Shown here: one piece after another, positions 45,399-53,400 of the stretch
Layout of the letters: each line of letters opens with the position of its first letter
How positions within the stretch are numbered: the first letter of the stretch is position 1
Source of the DNA: Kaistella gelatinilytica
GTDB taxonomy: Bacteria > Bacteroidota > Bacteroidia > Flavobacteriales > Weeksellaceae
DNA length: 64,000 nucleotides
Assembly: GCF_015679325.1 (NCBI RefSeq)
Contig: NZ_JADPVI010000004.1
Span: 124,001-188,000 of the forward strand
Direction: 5' to 3'
Program-made: the position numbers and the translations under genes
Notes under the pieces: generated by a model
What the model saw: the letters and a program-made list of their open reading frames with translations, nothing else
The model's database searches: none
What the model was told of the DNA's origin: nothing

Positions 45399-46664
45399 TT
45401 AGTTTAAAGGTTTCACACTTCCGCCGCTCACTGATGATTTTTCTCCCTGGAAATTTTGGGGATTTCCTTTGTACCGAATAGAGGCACCCGAAGTTGCATT
45501 GGCATTTAAAGATTCAGTTGCATGAACTTTGACTGTAGCGCCGGAAGAAGCACGAACCATTGCAGTTTTTGCGACCAGATTCTGCGCATTACAAGCCGCT
45601 GCACTCGATAAATCGATGGAGATTTTTTCTGCATTTCCTTCGATGGTTGCCATTGAACCGCTGCTACCATCAACTTCTATGGTTTTAGAATTCACCTCAA
45701 TTCTTGCACTGGAGCCGGAACTGATATCCACTTTTACACTGTTCGCAATATTTAAATCTGCATTCAGATTGGCGCCGGAAGAAATTTTGGTTTCGAAATC
45801 ATTTTCATTAATGGTATTTAAAGTGGTCAACAATGATCCGGAACTCACTTTTACAGAAGAAAGTCGAGGCGCCTCAATAGTGACCAATAGCTTTTTGAAA
45901 TTCAAATTCTTGTTATCTTTATTTTTAACTGCAATGGTTAAGATTCCGTTTTGAACTTCCGTCGAAACATATTGCTGCAAATTTGAATCAGTATCCACAA
46001 TAACAGATTGATTATTTCCCTGCGTGAAGTTCACTTTAATTCCGCTTGAAACTGAAACGCCTGTAAATTTTCCTACATTCCGAACCTGCGTATTAGCATT
46101 TGAACTGATGTTTTGGGAAGTAACTGAACTGATCGGCGTAGAATTCTGAGCTTCGTTGACTAAGTTGTTTACATCATCCATCGAAATTTTTCCTTCCAGC
46201 ATCAGCAACATCGTATTTCCTTCTGAATTAATGCTGAGCAAGAGATCATCTAAAATCCCATTCGCAGCATCTGAGGAAAGAAATTTTATTTTATTGTCTT
46301 TGTTATTTACCGTGATGAGTTCTTCATACTTCATGTTTTTTAAGGAACTTGTAATGTCGGCCTGTAATTTTTGAAACTGCAATTGCTGTTTTTGATCTTC
46401 CGGCTTTGCAGAAACTTTTGGTTTTTCAACGATCAGAATTTTCAAACCATTAATTTTACTGAGCAACGGTTTAATTTGAGACAGTTCGTCGTCGGCAATA
46501 TTTAATTTGTTGAGCATATTAAACATTGGTTTTGCAATTTTGATGGAGGTAACTCCTTCCGCTTCCTGATATTTTTCAAAAAGCTGATCCAGTTTATCTT
46601 TCTGCGCATTAATTTGAAAAAAATGCGAAAAGAAAAGGGCGAATATGATAAGTAATTTTTGCAT
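45399..46664 (-). CDS. DUF4252-DUF2807 (GIN) fusion, exported
   Basis: A 421-residue protein, signal peptide ending QINAQ. Residues about 22-170 are DUF4252 ('GVTSIKIAKPMFNMLNKL', 'YEELITVNNKDNKIKFL'). Residues about 195-405 are a right-handed beta-helix of the DUF2807/GIN type, with many 'SSG...V' repeats (VSSGSLL, ISSGANL, ISSGSSA). GIN domains are thought to mediate adhesion or carry surface chains, so the fusion is unusual. It is the third gene of the sigma operon, 11 bp after the membrane protein. Confidence 0.85.
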   Translation of the reverse strand: MQKLLIIFALFFSHFFQINAQKDKLDQLFEKYQEAEGVTSIKIAKPMFNMLNKLNIADDELSQIKPLLSKINGLKILIVEKPKVSAKPEDQKQQLQFQKLQADITSSLKNMKYEELITVNNKDNKIKFLSSDAANGILDDLLLSINSEGNTMLLMLEGKISMDDVNNLVNEAQNSTPISSVTSQNISSNANTQVRNVGKFTGVSVSSGIKVNFTQGNNQSVIVDTDSNLQQYVSTEVQNGILTIAVKNKDNKNLNFKKLLVTIEAPRLSSVKVSSGSLLTTLNTINENDFETKISSGANLNADLNIANSVKVDISSGSSARIEVNSKTIEVDGSSGSMATIEGNAEKISIDLSSAAACNAQNLVAKTAMVRASSGATVKVHATESLNANATSGASIRYKGNPQNFQGEKSSVSGGSVKPLN

Positions 46665-46675
46665 GATATTATATT

Positions 46676-47341
46676 TTAGTAATCATTTTTAAAGTTGTTT
46701 AGGACATCGGTTTGAGCCACTGTTTTCGATACATTTTCAGACAGAATTCGGAAGGAATACTTCGTCAAGTCAATCGCTTCCTGTTCACTTTCTATTTTCT
46801 GACCATTAATTATTACGTAATTAGATTTATAGTCAGAGTTTTCATTTTTGGATACAGTTTTAGTCGGAGTTGAATTTTTCGCATATCTCGGTCTCGATTC
46901 TCTTCTGATGCGACCTCGTTTAGGCAAAATTTGATTCATAATATCGGTCTCATTCTGATCAACGGTTGATGTAGAATCAGATATAATGCTGTCGGATTTT
47001 ATTTTTAAAGAATCATTGGTCAGGTTGATCGCCAGTTGTGATTCCTGTTGGAAAGTATCTTTCTGTTTCAGGATTTCATTTTGAACCAAATTGTCCTGTT
47101 CTTTAACCGATTTTTTAGTTTCATAATTAAAGAAAATTCCTATTGACAGAAGCAAAATTACACTTGCAGCCATCCAGAATGTTTTCGACAAGGAACCACC
47201 TTTCGTTTTATTAACCAGAGGAATTATTTTTTCACTTTCTTCTGTTTTTTTCAGAAAATCTTCGAAATCCCAGTTCATTTTCTCTTCCTTAAGTTCCTGG
47301 GTAATTTCCTTATATTTATCTTGAGATCTATCTTTTTCCAT
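46676..47341 (-). CDS. Single-pass membrane protein, probable anti-sigma factor
   Basis: A 221-residue protein. A charged cytosolic N-terminus (about 1-50, 'MNWDFEDFLKKTEESEKI') precedes one transmembrane helix ('FWMAASVILLLSIGIFF', about 54-70), followed by a long periplasmic part. It starts 11 bp after the sigma factor gene. The topology and position are those of an anti-sigma factor, but no FecR or zinc-anti-sigma motif is seen, so the role is inferred from context. Confidence 0.7.
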   Translation of the reverse strand: MEKDRSQDKYKEITQELKEEKMNWDFEDFLKKTEESEKIIPLVNKTKGGSLSKTFWMAASVILLLSIGIFFNYETKKSVKEQDNLVQNEILKQKDTFQQESQLAINLTNDSLKIKSDSIISDSTSTVDQNETDIMNQILPKRGRIRRESRPRYAKNSTPTKTVSKNENSDYKSNYVIINGQKIESEQEAIDLTKYSFRILSENVSKTVAQTDVLNNFKNDY

Positions 47342-47352
47342 GGTAATAATTG

Positions 47353-47865
47353 TTATAAATTTTCAATCATTCTATTTTCGAAATCCATCAGTTTCAGGAT
47401 TTGTTCTTTTACTTTTGTTCTTGCCCGCATCAGATTTACACGAACTGCATTTTGCTCCATTTCCAGAATTTCTGCAATTTCCACAACATCGAAATCTTCT
47501 ACATCTTTCAAATGAATCACCGCTTTCTGCTTCTCTGGAAGCTGATTAATAAAACCGATGATCTGGTCTTTCATATTATTCGATTCCACTTCATGAATTT
47601 CACTTCTGTGTTTTTGAAAATCTGCGAAACCCATTTTCACATCTTCGTGTTTCAAGCGGTTCAAACATTCATTCTTCACCGACTTCATCGCATAAGATTT
47701 CAAATTTCCGAAACCCGCAAGTTCTTCTTTTTTCTGCCAGAATTTCATCATCAGATCCTGCACTACATCTTCAGCTTCGTCACTGCTGATCACGAATCTT
47801 TTCGCAAAACGATACATCTCATCCTTGAGACAGAATACCGTGTTTTTAAAAATATCGTGGGTCAT
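47353..47865 (-). CDS. ECF-type RNA polymerase sigma factor
   Basis: A 170-residue sigma-70 family factor. Region 2 ('YRFAKRFVISSDEAEDVVQDLMMKFWQKK') and region 4 ('LPEKQKAVIHLKDVEDFDVVEIAEILEMEQNAVRVNLMRARTK') are complete; there is no region 3 or 1. It heads the operon with the likely anti-sigma protein, DUF4252-DUF2807 and DUF4252. It probably directs its own operon in response to an envelope signal (inference). Confidence 0.93.
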   Translation of the reverse strand: MTHDIFKNTVFCLKDEMYRFAKRFVISSDEAEDVVQDLMMKFWQKKEELAGFGNLKSYAMKSVKNECLNRLKHEDVKMGFADFQKHRSEIHEVESNNMKDQIIGFINQLPEKQKAVIHLKDVEDFDVVEIAEILEMEQNAVRVNLMRARTKVKEQILKLMDFENRMIENL

Positions 47866-47920
47866 TGTTTAGTTTCTATAAGTAAGACAACTAATTTCCG
47901 AAATATATTACATCAAAATA

Positions 47921-47957
47921 AAAAAAACTTCAAAATAGTCTTTGAAGTTTGGTTTTT
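47921..47957 (-). terminator. Hairpin with T-run upstream of the sigma operon
   Basis: AAACTTCAAA ... TTTGAAGTTT is a 10-bp stem with a 6-nt loop. On the minus strand it ends in eight T, so it may terminate transcripts coming from the HTH/paa side. Confidence 0.65.
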
Positions 47958-48004
47958 GCTCGAATTTGTTCGCGAATAATTCTCTTTATTTGGGCAGACA
48001 TTTC

Positions 48005-48088
48005 CGCCTTCCACTCCCGCTTTTTTAATTGGTGGCTTCGACAAGCTCAGCCACCAATTAAAAAAAGCTCCGTTCAAGTCGGGCTGCA
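48005..48088 (-). repeat. Flavobacterial intergenic hairpin element
   Basis: A near-perfect 19-bp stem GCTTTTTTAATTGGTGGCT/AGCCACCAATT... (48019-48068), with loop core TCGACAAGCTC, is flanked on the minus strand by AGCCCGACTTGAACGGA and GGGAGTGGAAGGCGGAA. From memory this frame (AGCCCGA...stem...GTGGAAnGCGGGA) is a very common dispersed element of flavobacterial genomes, and CTTCGACAAGCTCAG is a widely repeated hairpin core. It could be an RNA such as the described Flavo-1 motif, but that identity is not proven here. Confidence 0.55.
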
Positions 48089-48145
48089 GATTCGGTTTTA
48101 AATTAAGTGATATAAATGTTTAAAATGTGATATCAGATTTAAAAA

Positions 48146-48526
48146 TCAATAAGACTGAATTAATACTTCAGTAGGAATTTTCATAATCGTGTGTAAGTTT
48201 CTAATCATCTCTAAAGAAAGTTTTCGTTTCTTATTGAGAATTTCGCTCGCACGACTTTTTAAACCAATCACTTTTGCCAAATCATTTTGAGAATAATTCA
48301 TTTGTTCCATTCGGAATTTTATAGCGTCAATAGGATCAGGCAAATCAATCGGAAAATAATCATCTTCATATTTTTCAATAAGAATTCCTAAAACTTCTAA
48401 TTCATCTCCTTCTTTCGTTCCTTTTCTTGCATCAAAAATTACTTCAAGCCTTTCCAGTGCCTGATTGTAATCTTGTTCGGTTTTAATAGGTTTAATTTCC
48501 ATTTTCTTTAGCGTAGATTTTTTCAT
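48146..48526 (-). CDS. HigA-like HTH protein
   Basis: A 126-residue protein. 'PIKTEQDYNQALERLEVIFDA' is the HigA-type N-terminal module, and an XRE helix-turn-helix follows ('NDLAKVIGLKSRASEILNKKRKLSLEMIRNL', about 80-110). ATG 48526 is used here; ATG 48502 (MEIKPIK) is the more typical family start. No HigB toxin lies on either side; the 43-bp gap upstream borders a cyclase-like gene. It may be an orphan antitoxin or a regulator of that gene. Confidence 0.82.
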   Translation of the reverse strand: MKKSTLKKMEIKPIKTEQDYNQALERLEVIFDARKGTKEGDELEVLGILIEKYEDDYFPIDLPDPIDAIKFRMEQMNYSQNDLAKVIGLKSRASEILNKKRKLSLEMIRNLHTIMKIPTEVLIQSY

Positions 48527-48569
48527 ATCAGATGACGATTATTAAAAAAAAGTAAAATGGTGAAGAGAT

Positions 48570-49355
48570 CTAATCTTTTAATTTTTGGAGTTTTAAAGAT
48601 TTTAAATAATCGTCGTAGAAATTAATTGTGTTTTCTAAATATTTCCTTGCCTTTCCAGATGCAGAGAATTTAAATTTTTCAAAATACTCATACATTTTTT
48701 TGTCGTCTTCATAAACAATGAAAGGGAAATATTTTAAATTTAAATGCCTTATTTTTCCGGATTTTAAGGGTGTAACAATTTCAAATAATTGTTGATCAAT
48801 TCCCTCAATTTTATTTTCGAAGATATACTTATCAATTGAGTGGTGAGCAACTCCTCCGAAATAATCAACATCCTCCTGTAATTGAAAAGCATCAATGAAT
48901 GCTTGACCAAAAAATATTTGTTTTTGAACGTCGACGCTAATTTCGCCATGAGCAAATGAACCTTTCAGTGGCGTGTTTGTTTCTATTATTCTTGCGAAAA
49001 TCCAATTCAGGGCTTCTATAAATACATTAAATGTATCAATCGAATCGTTTTTAGAAAAAATAATTATTGAATCGGAAAATGTAACAATTTCTATTGGGTT
49101 TGTGTCGTCATTTGTAAACCGGCTGTCAGTTATTTTTGGATTTATTTCATTTTTTAAATTTGAAATTCCGATAAGTTTTTCGAAAATTTCCTTGTGAGAA
49201 CTTCTCAACACCATTTCCTTAAAGCCCAAAATATCGAAGAATGCGACGAACCTATTCTTCGTGATTTCCCATTTTGTGTCATCTGAATAGTCTTTGATGC
49301 TTTTAAGTAAATCAGTATGAGATTTACTTAGTACGTTAATTATTATTTTCGCCAT
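48570..49355 (-). CDS. Class III nucleotidyl cyclase-like protein
   Basis: A 261-residue soluble protein. 'RFVAFFDILGFKEMV' and 'IVTFSDSIIIFSKND' place two acidic residues (Asp41 and Asp95) as in the metal sites of class III nucleotide cyclases, and 'LKGSFAHGEISV' followed by 'IFFGQAFIDAFQLQ' matches the later strand-helix part. Similar FDILGF...SDSI proteins include the pyrimidine cyclases of Pycsar defence, but no effector gene is next to it. It begins 6 bp after paaI. Its codon use is AT-rich like intergenic-type accessory genes. The cyclase assignment is by motif only. Confidence 0.5.
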   Translation of the reverse strand: MAKIIINVLSKSHTDLLKSIKDYSDDTKWEITKNRFVAFFDILGFKEMVLRSSHKEIFEKLIGISNLKNEINPKITDSRFTNDDTNPIEIVTFSDSIIIFSKNDSIDTFNVFIEALNWIFARIIETNTPLKGSFAHGEISVDVQKQIFFGQAFIDAFQLQEDVDYFGGVAHHSIDKYIFENKIEGIDQQLFEIVTPLKSGKIRHLNLKYFPFIVYEDDKKMYEYFEKFKFSASGKARKYLENTINFYDDYLKSLKLQKLKD

Positions 49356-49361
49356 AATTAT

Positions 49362-49775
49362 TTATAAATCCGTCACCTTCTTATCAATTTTATAAACCGT
49401 TCCTCTAAAAGTCGCCACCAAAACTTTATGCTGATTTGTAATCGAAATATCGTAAACTCCGGTTTTTCTGGTATCGGAAATCAAAACACTTTCTGCGGTT
49501 AAGGTATCGCCCAATCGAATCGCTTTTGTAAAGTTCATTGAACAATGTAGCGCAACCGAGGCTTCATTCGTATTGTTACTCGAAAAAGCCAAAGCAGAAT
49601 CAGCGAGAGAAAAAGTAACGCCACCATGAACCGTTCGCAGTCCGTTGATCATTTCTTGTTTTACAGGCATTTCAATCAGACAATATTTCTCCCGAACTTC
49701 GATGAGATTTATTCCCATCCATTGTGAGAAGTGATCCTGAGTGAGCATGTATTGAGCGAGTTCGTGTGTAGTCAT
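49362..49775 (-). CDS. paaI: Acyl-CoA thioesterase PaaI
   Basis: A 137-residue hotdog-fold protein with 'FSQWMGINLIEVREKYCLIEMPV', 'MINGLRTVHGGVTFSLADSALAFSSNN' (the HGGxxFxLAD active-site helix) and 'AVALHCSMNFTKAIRLGDTL'. It hydrolyses ring-hydroxylated phenylacetyl-CoA or stray CoA esters to protect the CoA pool. It sits in the paa cluster behind paaH (64-bp low-complexity spacer) and just before the cyclase-like gene. Confidence 0.92.
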   Translation of the reverse strand: MTTHELAQYMLTQDHFSQWMGINLIEVREKYCLIEMPVKQEMINGLRTVHGGVTFSLADSALAFSSNNTNEASVALHCSMNFTKAIRLGDTLTAESVLISDTRKTGVYDISITNQHKVLVATFRGTVYKIDKKVTDL

Positions 49776-49839
49776 TTTGAGTAATTGAGTTTTTGGGTGA
49801 TTGAGATTTTGAGTTTTTAGTATTGCTTACAACCAATTA

Positions 49840-50979
49840 CTAATTACTCATCTTTCGAAGTAACGGACTTTGTCGGTATCGTTCTTCCTGATAAATTTCG
49901 TAAAGATTTTGAAGGGTGTCTGAAATTTTTTGATAGCCGATTTCTTGTCCCCATTGCAACAAACCTTTTGGATAATTCACGCCTTTTTGCATGGCTAATT
50001 CTATGGCTTCATCGTTGGCGATTCCCAGTCGTTTTGCTTCTACGGCTTCGTTTATTAACATCGATAAAATACGCATGAAAATTTCGTGGTACAATTCTTC
50101 GTCTTTTTCGGGAGCGGGTTTTTGAGCATTTTCGGAATAATCGTAAAAACCTTTTCTGGTTTTTCTGCCGTGTAATTTTGCCTCACTCATTCTTTGTTGA
50201 AGCAAACTCGGTTTGTATTTCGGATCGAAAAAATAATCTGCGTAAACAGTTTTGGTTACTGAGAAATTCACATCAATTCCAATGAGATCCATCAATTCAA
50301 ATGGACCCATTTTGAAATTTCCCAAAGTTCGCATCGCATCATCGATCTGTTCCGGTGTTGCAATATTTTCTTCAGCAATTCTTAAAGCTTCACCATAAAA
50401 TGGACGCGCAATTCTGTTCACAATAAATCCGGGAACATCTTTCGCGATCACTGGAGTTTTCCCCCAACTTTCCATTAAAGAAGTAATTTCGTTGGCTAAG
50501 TTTTTCTCCGTTAATAATCCTGGAATCACTTCCACCAAAGGCATCAAAGGAGCTGGATTGAAAAAATGAATTCCAATAAAACGTTTTGGATTTTTTAATT
50601 CTGAAGATAGGGAAGTGATTGAAATCGAAGAAGTGTTGCTCGAAATAATACATTCATTAGAAACAATTTCTTCTAATTGCTGGAAAACTTTGGTTTTGAT
50701 TTCTTTATTTTCGATGATGGCCTCAATGACCAGATCACAATCTTTAAAATCTTTGAGTTCTGTACAAAATTTGATTCGGTTAAAAATATTTTCACTTTCT
50801 TCAAAACTAATTTTATTTTTTTCGACCAATCTTTCCAAAACTTTTTGCAATCCTTCTAAAGATTTTTCGGTCTGTTCCGCGTTTTGATCGTACAGAAAGA
50901 CGTTACATTTATTCATGGCTGCAACTTGTGCAATCCCAATTCCCATTGTTCCAGAACCTATAATTCCAATTTTATTCAT
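49840..50979 (-). CDS. paaH: 3-hydroxyacyl-CoA dehydrogenase PaaH
   Basis: A 379-residue NAD enzyme. The Rossmann motif IIGSGTMGIGIAQ (about 5-17), 'NTSSISITSLSSELKNPKRFIGIHFFNPAP' and 'DVPGFIVNRIARPFYGEALRI' are typical, and a partial second 3HCDH domain follows (about 295-379). It oxidises the 3-hydroxyadipyl-CoA intermediate of phenylacetate degradation. It follows paaG, with a long hairpin (51003-51052) in the 83-bp gap. Confidence 0.92.
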   Translation of the reverse strand: MNKIGIIGSGTMGIGIAQVAAMNKCNVFLYDQNAEQTEKSLEGLQKVLERLVEKNKISFEESENIFNRIKFCTELKDFKDCDLVIEAIIENKEIKTKVFQQLEEIVSNECIISSNTSSISITSLSSELKNPKRFIGIHFFNPAPLMPLVEVIPGLLTEKNLANEITSLMESWGKTPVIAKDVPGFIVNRIARPFYGEALRIAEENIATPEQIDDAMRTLGNFKMGPFELMDLIGIDVNFSVTKTVYADYFFDPKYKPSLLQQRMSEAKLHGRKTRKGFYDYSENAQKPAPEKDEELYHEIFMRILSMLINEAVEAKRLGIANDEAIELAMQKGVNYPKGLLQWGQEIGYQKISDTLQNLYEIYQEERYRQSPLLRKMSN

Positions 50980-51002
50980 TGTCCTATTTTTATAAAAAGT
51001 AA

Positions 51003-51052
51003 AATGTCGGATGTATAAAGTATTTTACATTTTACTTTAAACATCCGACATT
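51003..51052. repeat. Long hairpin between paaG and paaH
   Basis: A 12-bp perfect arm AATGTCGGATGT (51003-51014) pairs with ACATCCGACATT (51041-51052). An inner stem (TAAAGTA/TACTTTA-like) extends it, so the RNA can fold into one hairpin of about 50 nt. It has no T-run that would make it a plain terminator. It lies between two genes of one operon. Confidence 0.6.
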
Positions 51053-51062
51053 CCACAATATG

Positions 51063-51860
51063 CTATTTTCCTTTATACTCCGGTTTTCTTTTTTCCAGAA
51101 ATGCAGAAACTCCTTCCATGAAATCTTCTGATTCTGCCGCTTCTTGTTGTAAGATCCCTTCGATATCCAATTGTTTATTTAAGGAATTATCATAAGATTC
51201 ATTAAATGCTTTTTTGGTAAGCGAAATCGCTTTAGTCGGTAAATTTGAAATTTGGATAAGAACTTCCATTGCATTGTCCATGAAAGTTTCATCTGCAAAA
51301 ACATCAGCGATCAAACCTAAACTTTTAGCTTCCGTTGCCGATAATTTTTTCCCTGTAAACGCCAAATAATTCGCCTGTTGTCTTCCCAAAAGTTTTGGTA
51401 ACCAATACGTTCCGCCGGTATCTGGAATTAATCCAATATTAACAAATGCCTGTGAAAAATAAGAAGTTTCGGTGGCCAAAGTAAAATCGCAGATTAAAGC
51501 CAACATCGCGCCAGCTCCTACAGCAGGACCGTTTACTAACGAAATCACAGGTTTTCTCGCATTTGCAATTTCTTTCACCAAAGGATTATAAAAATCAATG
51601 ACCATTCTTTGGATTACCCGATCTTCATCCGGATCGCTGAAAGACATCGCGTCTTTTAAATTTTGTCCGGAACAGAAAGCTTTTCCACGACCTGAGATCG
51701 CCAGACAACGAACTTTTTCGTCTCGACTTCCGTCATGAATAAAAGTTCGTAGTTCCGAAAGTAAAGTTTTATTTAAGCTGTTATAAGTTTTCTCGTCATT
51801 GAGATAAGCGATTTGTAATTTTCCCTCTAAATGGGTTTCAATTTCTAACTGTTTGTACAT
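51063..51860 (-). CDS. paaG: Enoyl-CoA hydratase/isomerase PaaG type
   Basis: A 265-residue crotonase-fold protein. 'CLAISGRGKAFCSGQNLKDA', 'PVISLVNGPAVGAGAMLALICDFTLA', and 'AFVNIGLIPDTGGTYWLPKLLG' give the oxyanion-hole and active-site region. In the paa route it isomerises the ring epoxide (PaaG, oxepin-CoA forming) or hydrates a later intermediate (PaaF); position and sequence favour PaaG. Confidence 0.88.
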   Translation of the reverse strand: MYKQLEIETHLEGKLQIAYLNDEKTYNSLNKTLLSELRTFIHDGSRDEKVRCLAISGRGKAFCSGQNLKDAMSFSDPDEDRVIQRMVIDFYNPLVKEIANARKPVISLVNGPAVGAGAMLALICDFTLATETSYFSQAFVNIGLIPDTGGTYWLPKLLGRQQANYLAFTGKKLSATEAKSLGLIADVFADETFMDNAMEVLIQISNLPTKAISLTKKAFNESYDNSLNKQLDIEGILQQEAAESEDFMEGVSAFLEKRKPEYKGK

Positions 51861-51940
51861 GTTATCTTAATTTTTATGAAGGTCTAAATTACTCTTAATT
51901 TCTCGGTTTGCATATTTTAAAACTATGCTACAACTTCTAG

Positions 51941-52417
51941 TTAATGACATTTAAAATAATCGAAAGGTTCCAAACAATCGTTGCATTGGTAACTTGCTTT
52001 ACACAGCGTAGAACCGAAACGGCTGATTTGTTTTGTATTTGTAGAACCACATCTTGGACATTTTTTTGGAACATTTAAATGATCTTCGTGATTTCCTTTT
52101 TCAGGCGGTGTAATTCCGTAAACGCGAAGTTTTTCCCGCGCTTCATCGGTGATCCAATCGGTTGTCCAAATGGGAGAAATTTTGGTAATTACTTTCGCGT
52201 GAATTCCTTTTTCTTTGAAGAGTTTTACAATGTCTTCTTCAATATTGAACATCGCCGGACAAGCCGAATAAGTCGGCGTAATCACGATTTCAACTTGGTT
52301 GTCGGAAATCATTTTTGCTTCCCGAACAATGCCGAGTTCCACAATATTGATAACGGGAATTTCGGGATCAGGAATTTGGGAAAGTATTTCGAATAAATCT
52401 TGTTCTATTTTTATCAT
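51941..52417 (-). CDS. paaD: Phenylacetyl-CoA epoxidase accessory protein PaaD
   Basis: A 158-residue protein. The N-terminal MIP18/DUF59 domain has 'IPDPEIPVINIVELGIV' and 'TPTYSACPAMFNIE' (about 14-60). The C-terminal Zn/Fe-S cysteine cluster has 'PKKCPRCGSTNTKQISRFGS' and a last Cys-x-x-Cys pair. PaaD helps assemble metal cofactors for the PaaABC(E) monooxygenase. It follows paaC after a 119-bp gap that holds only AT-rich sequence and a GGCGCAAAAG fragment. Confidence 0.93.
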   Translation of the reverse strand: MIKIEQDLFEILSQIPDPEIPVINIVELGIVREAKMISDNQVEIVITPTYSACPAMFNIEEDIVKLFKEKGIHAKVITKISPIWTTDWITDEAREKLRVYGITPPEKGNHEDHLNVPKKCPRCGSTNTKQISRFGSTLCKASYQCNDCLEPFDYFKCH

Positions 52418-52536
52418 AGAATTTTTAATTTTTTAACCACAAAAGGCGCAAAAGTTTGAAGTGAAATTTATAATGTTGAAAAGTTCAAAAAAGCACAAAA
52501 GCAATTATTTTGAAACCATCAAGTATCAACTAAAAT

Positions 52537-53286
52537 TTACCAAGCGCAGTTAGGATAGGTTCTTTGCATGAACTGTAATTCACATAAAATAAAGCCGAAA
52601 TATTCAGTGTGATATCCTGTTCTGGAACCTTTCTGCATAAATTCGCTTTCCGGAATTTCTATTCCAAAATTTTGGAAATCTTCTTTAATGATTTTCGTCC
52701 ATTGTTCATGAATTTCTTTTCCAGCTGGAACAACGTCTAATTTCGCTAAATCTTCTTCGCCCGGAGTTTCTGCAAACATTCCGCCCGTGTATTCCCAAAG
52801 GTTTTCAACTGCATTTTTTACGCGTCTTTTACTTTCTTCAGTTCCGCCTGCAAACATTTTGATCCAGGTTGAAGTATGCGTATAATGGTACTTTACTTCT
52901 TTCAAAGATTTTTCGGCAATCGCAGACAGTTGTTCATCGCTGCTTTTCATTAATTCTGTGTAAAGAATTTTCTGATAAACCGAAAAGAAGTAAACTTTCA
53001 AAATCGTCTGTGCATAATCACCGTTCGGGATTTCTGTCAACTGACAATTCAGATATTCTTTTTCCAAACGCAGGAAAGCCAGATCGTCTTCTGATTTTCC
53101 AAGATCTTGAATCTGTGCGGCGTATTTATAAAAATTATTAGACTGTCCGAGATAATCTAAAGCGATATTCGTCAAGGCGATATCTTCTTCCAGATAAGGT
53201 CCCTGTCCGCAAAGTTCGCCCAACCTTTGACCAAAAATCAAAGTATCATCGGCTAATTTTAAAGTATAATTAAAAAGTGGATTCAT
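52537..53286 (-). CDS. paaC: Phenylacetyl-CoA epoxidase structural subunit PaaC
   Basis: A 249-residue ferritin-like subunit lacking the iron site, which partners the catalytic PaaA. 'LADDTLIFGQRLGELCGQGPYLEEDIALTNIALDYLGQ', 'HYTHTSTWIKMFAGGTEESK' and 'GSRTGYHTEYFGFILCELQFMQR' are diagnostic. It lies between paaB and paaD. The normal partner paaA is not found upstream of paaB. Confidence 0.95.
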   Translation of the reverse strand: MNPLFNYTLKLADDTLIFGQRLGELCGQGPYLEEDIALTNIALDYLGQSNNFYKYAAQIQDLGKSEDDLAFLRLEKEYLNCQLTEIPNGDYAQTILKVYFFSVYQKILYTELMKSSDEQLSAIAEKSLKEVKYHYTHTSTWIKMFAGGTEESKRRVKNAVENLWEYTGGMFAETPGEEDLAKLDVVPAGKEIHEQWTKIIKEDFQNFGIEIPESEFMQKGSRTGYHTEYFGFILCELQFMQRTYPNCAW

Positions 53287-53297
53287 TTATTTTGTTT

Positions 53298-53360
53298 TAA
53301 GAGCCAAGTAAAAAGTTAAGTAAAAGAGCCAAGTAAAAAGTAAAAAGAGCCAAGTTGGAT
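53298..53360 (-). repeat. Short direct repeats, paaB-paaC spacer
   Basis: The unit AGAGCCAAGT(AAAAAG) occurs three times in the 114-bp spacer, with AAGTAAAAG in between. This is a slippage-type low-complexity repeat with no obvious function. Confidence 0.5.
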
Positions 53361-53400
53361 ATTTTACCTCAAAACTTGTACCCCGAAACTCGCACCTCTT

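Noticed and set aside
45529-45954. 141-residue plus-strand frame opposite the GIN domain
   Set aside because: It mirrors the repeated SSG codons of the real gene and has no independent motif.
47401-47979. 192-residue plus-strand frame opposite the sigma factor gene
   Set aside because: It is antisense to a clear ECF sigma factor and rich in Phe and His, as expected for a shadow frame.
48146-48526. Complete HigBA toxin-antitoxin pair
   Set aside because: No HigB-like gene lies upstream or downstream; the neighbour is the cyclase-like gene.
53298-53360. Short repeats as a CRISPR array
   Set aside because: Only three imperfect units with spacers that are too short and low in complexity, and no cas genes nearby.
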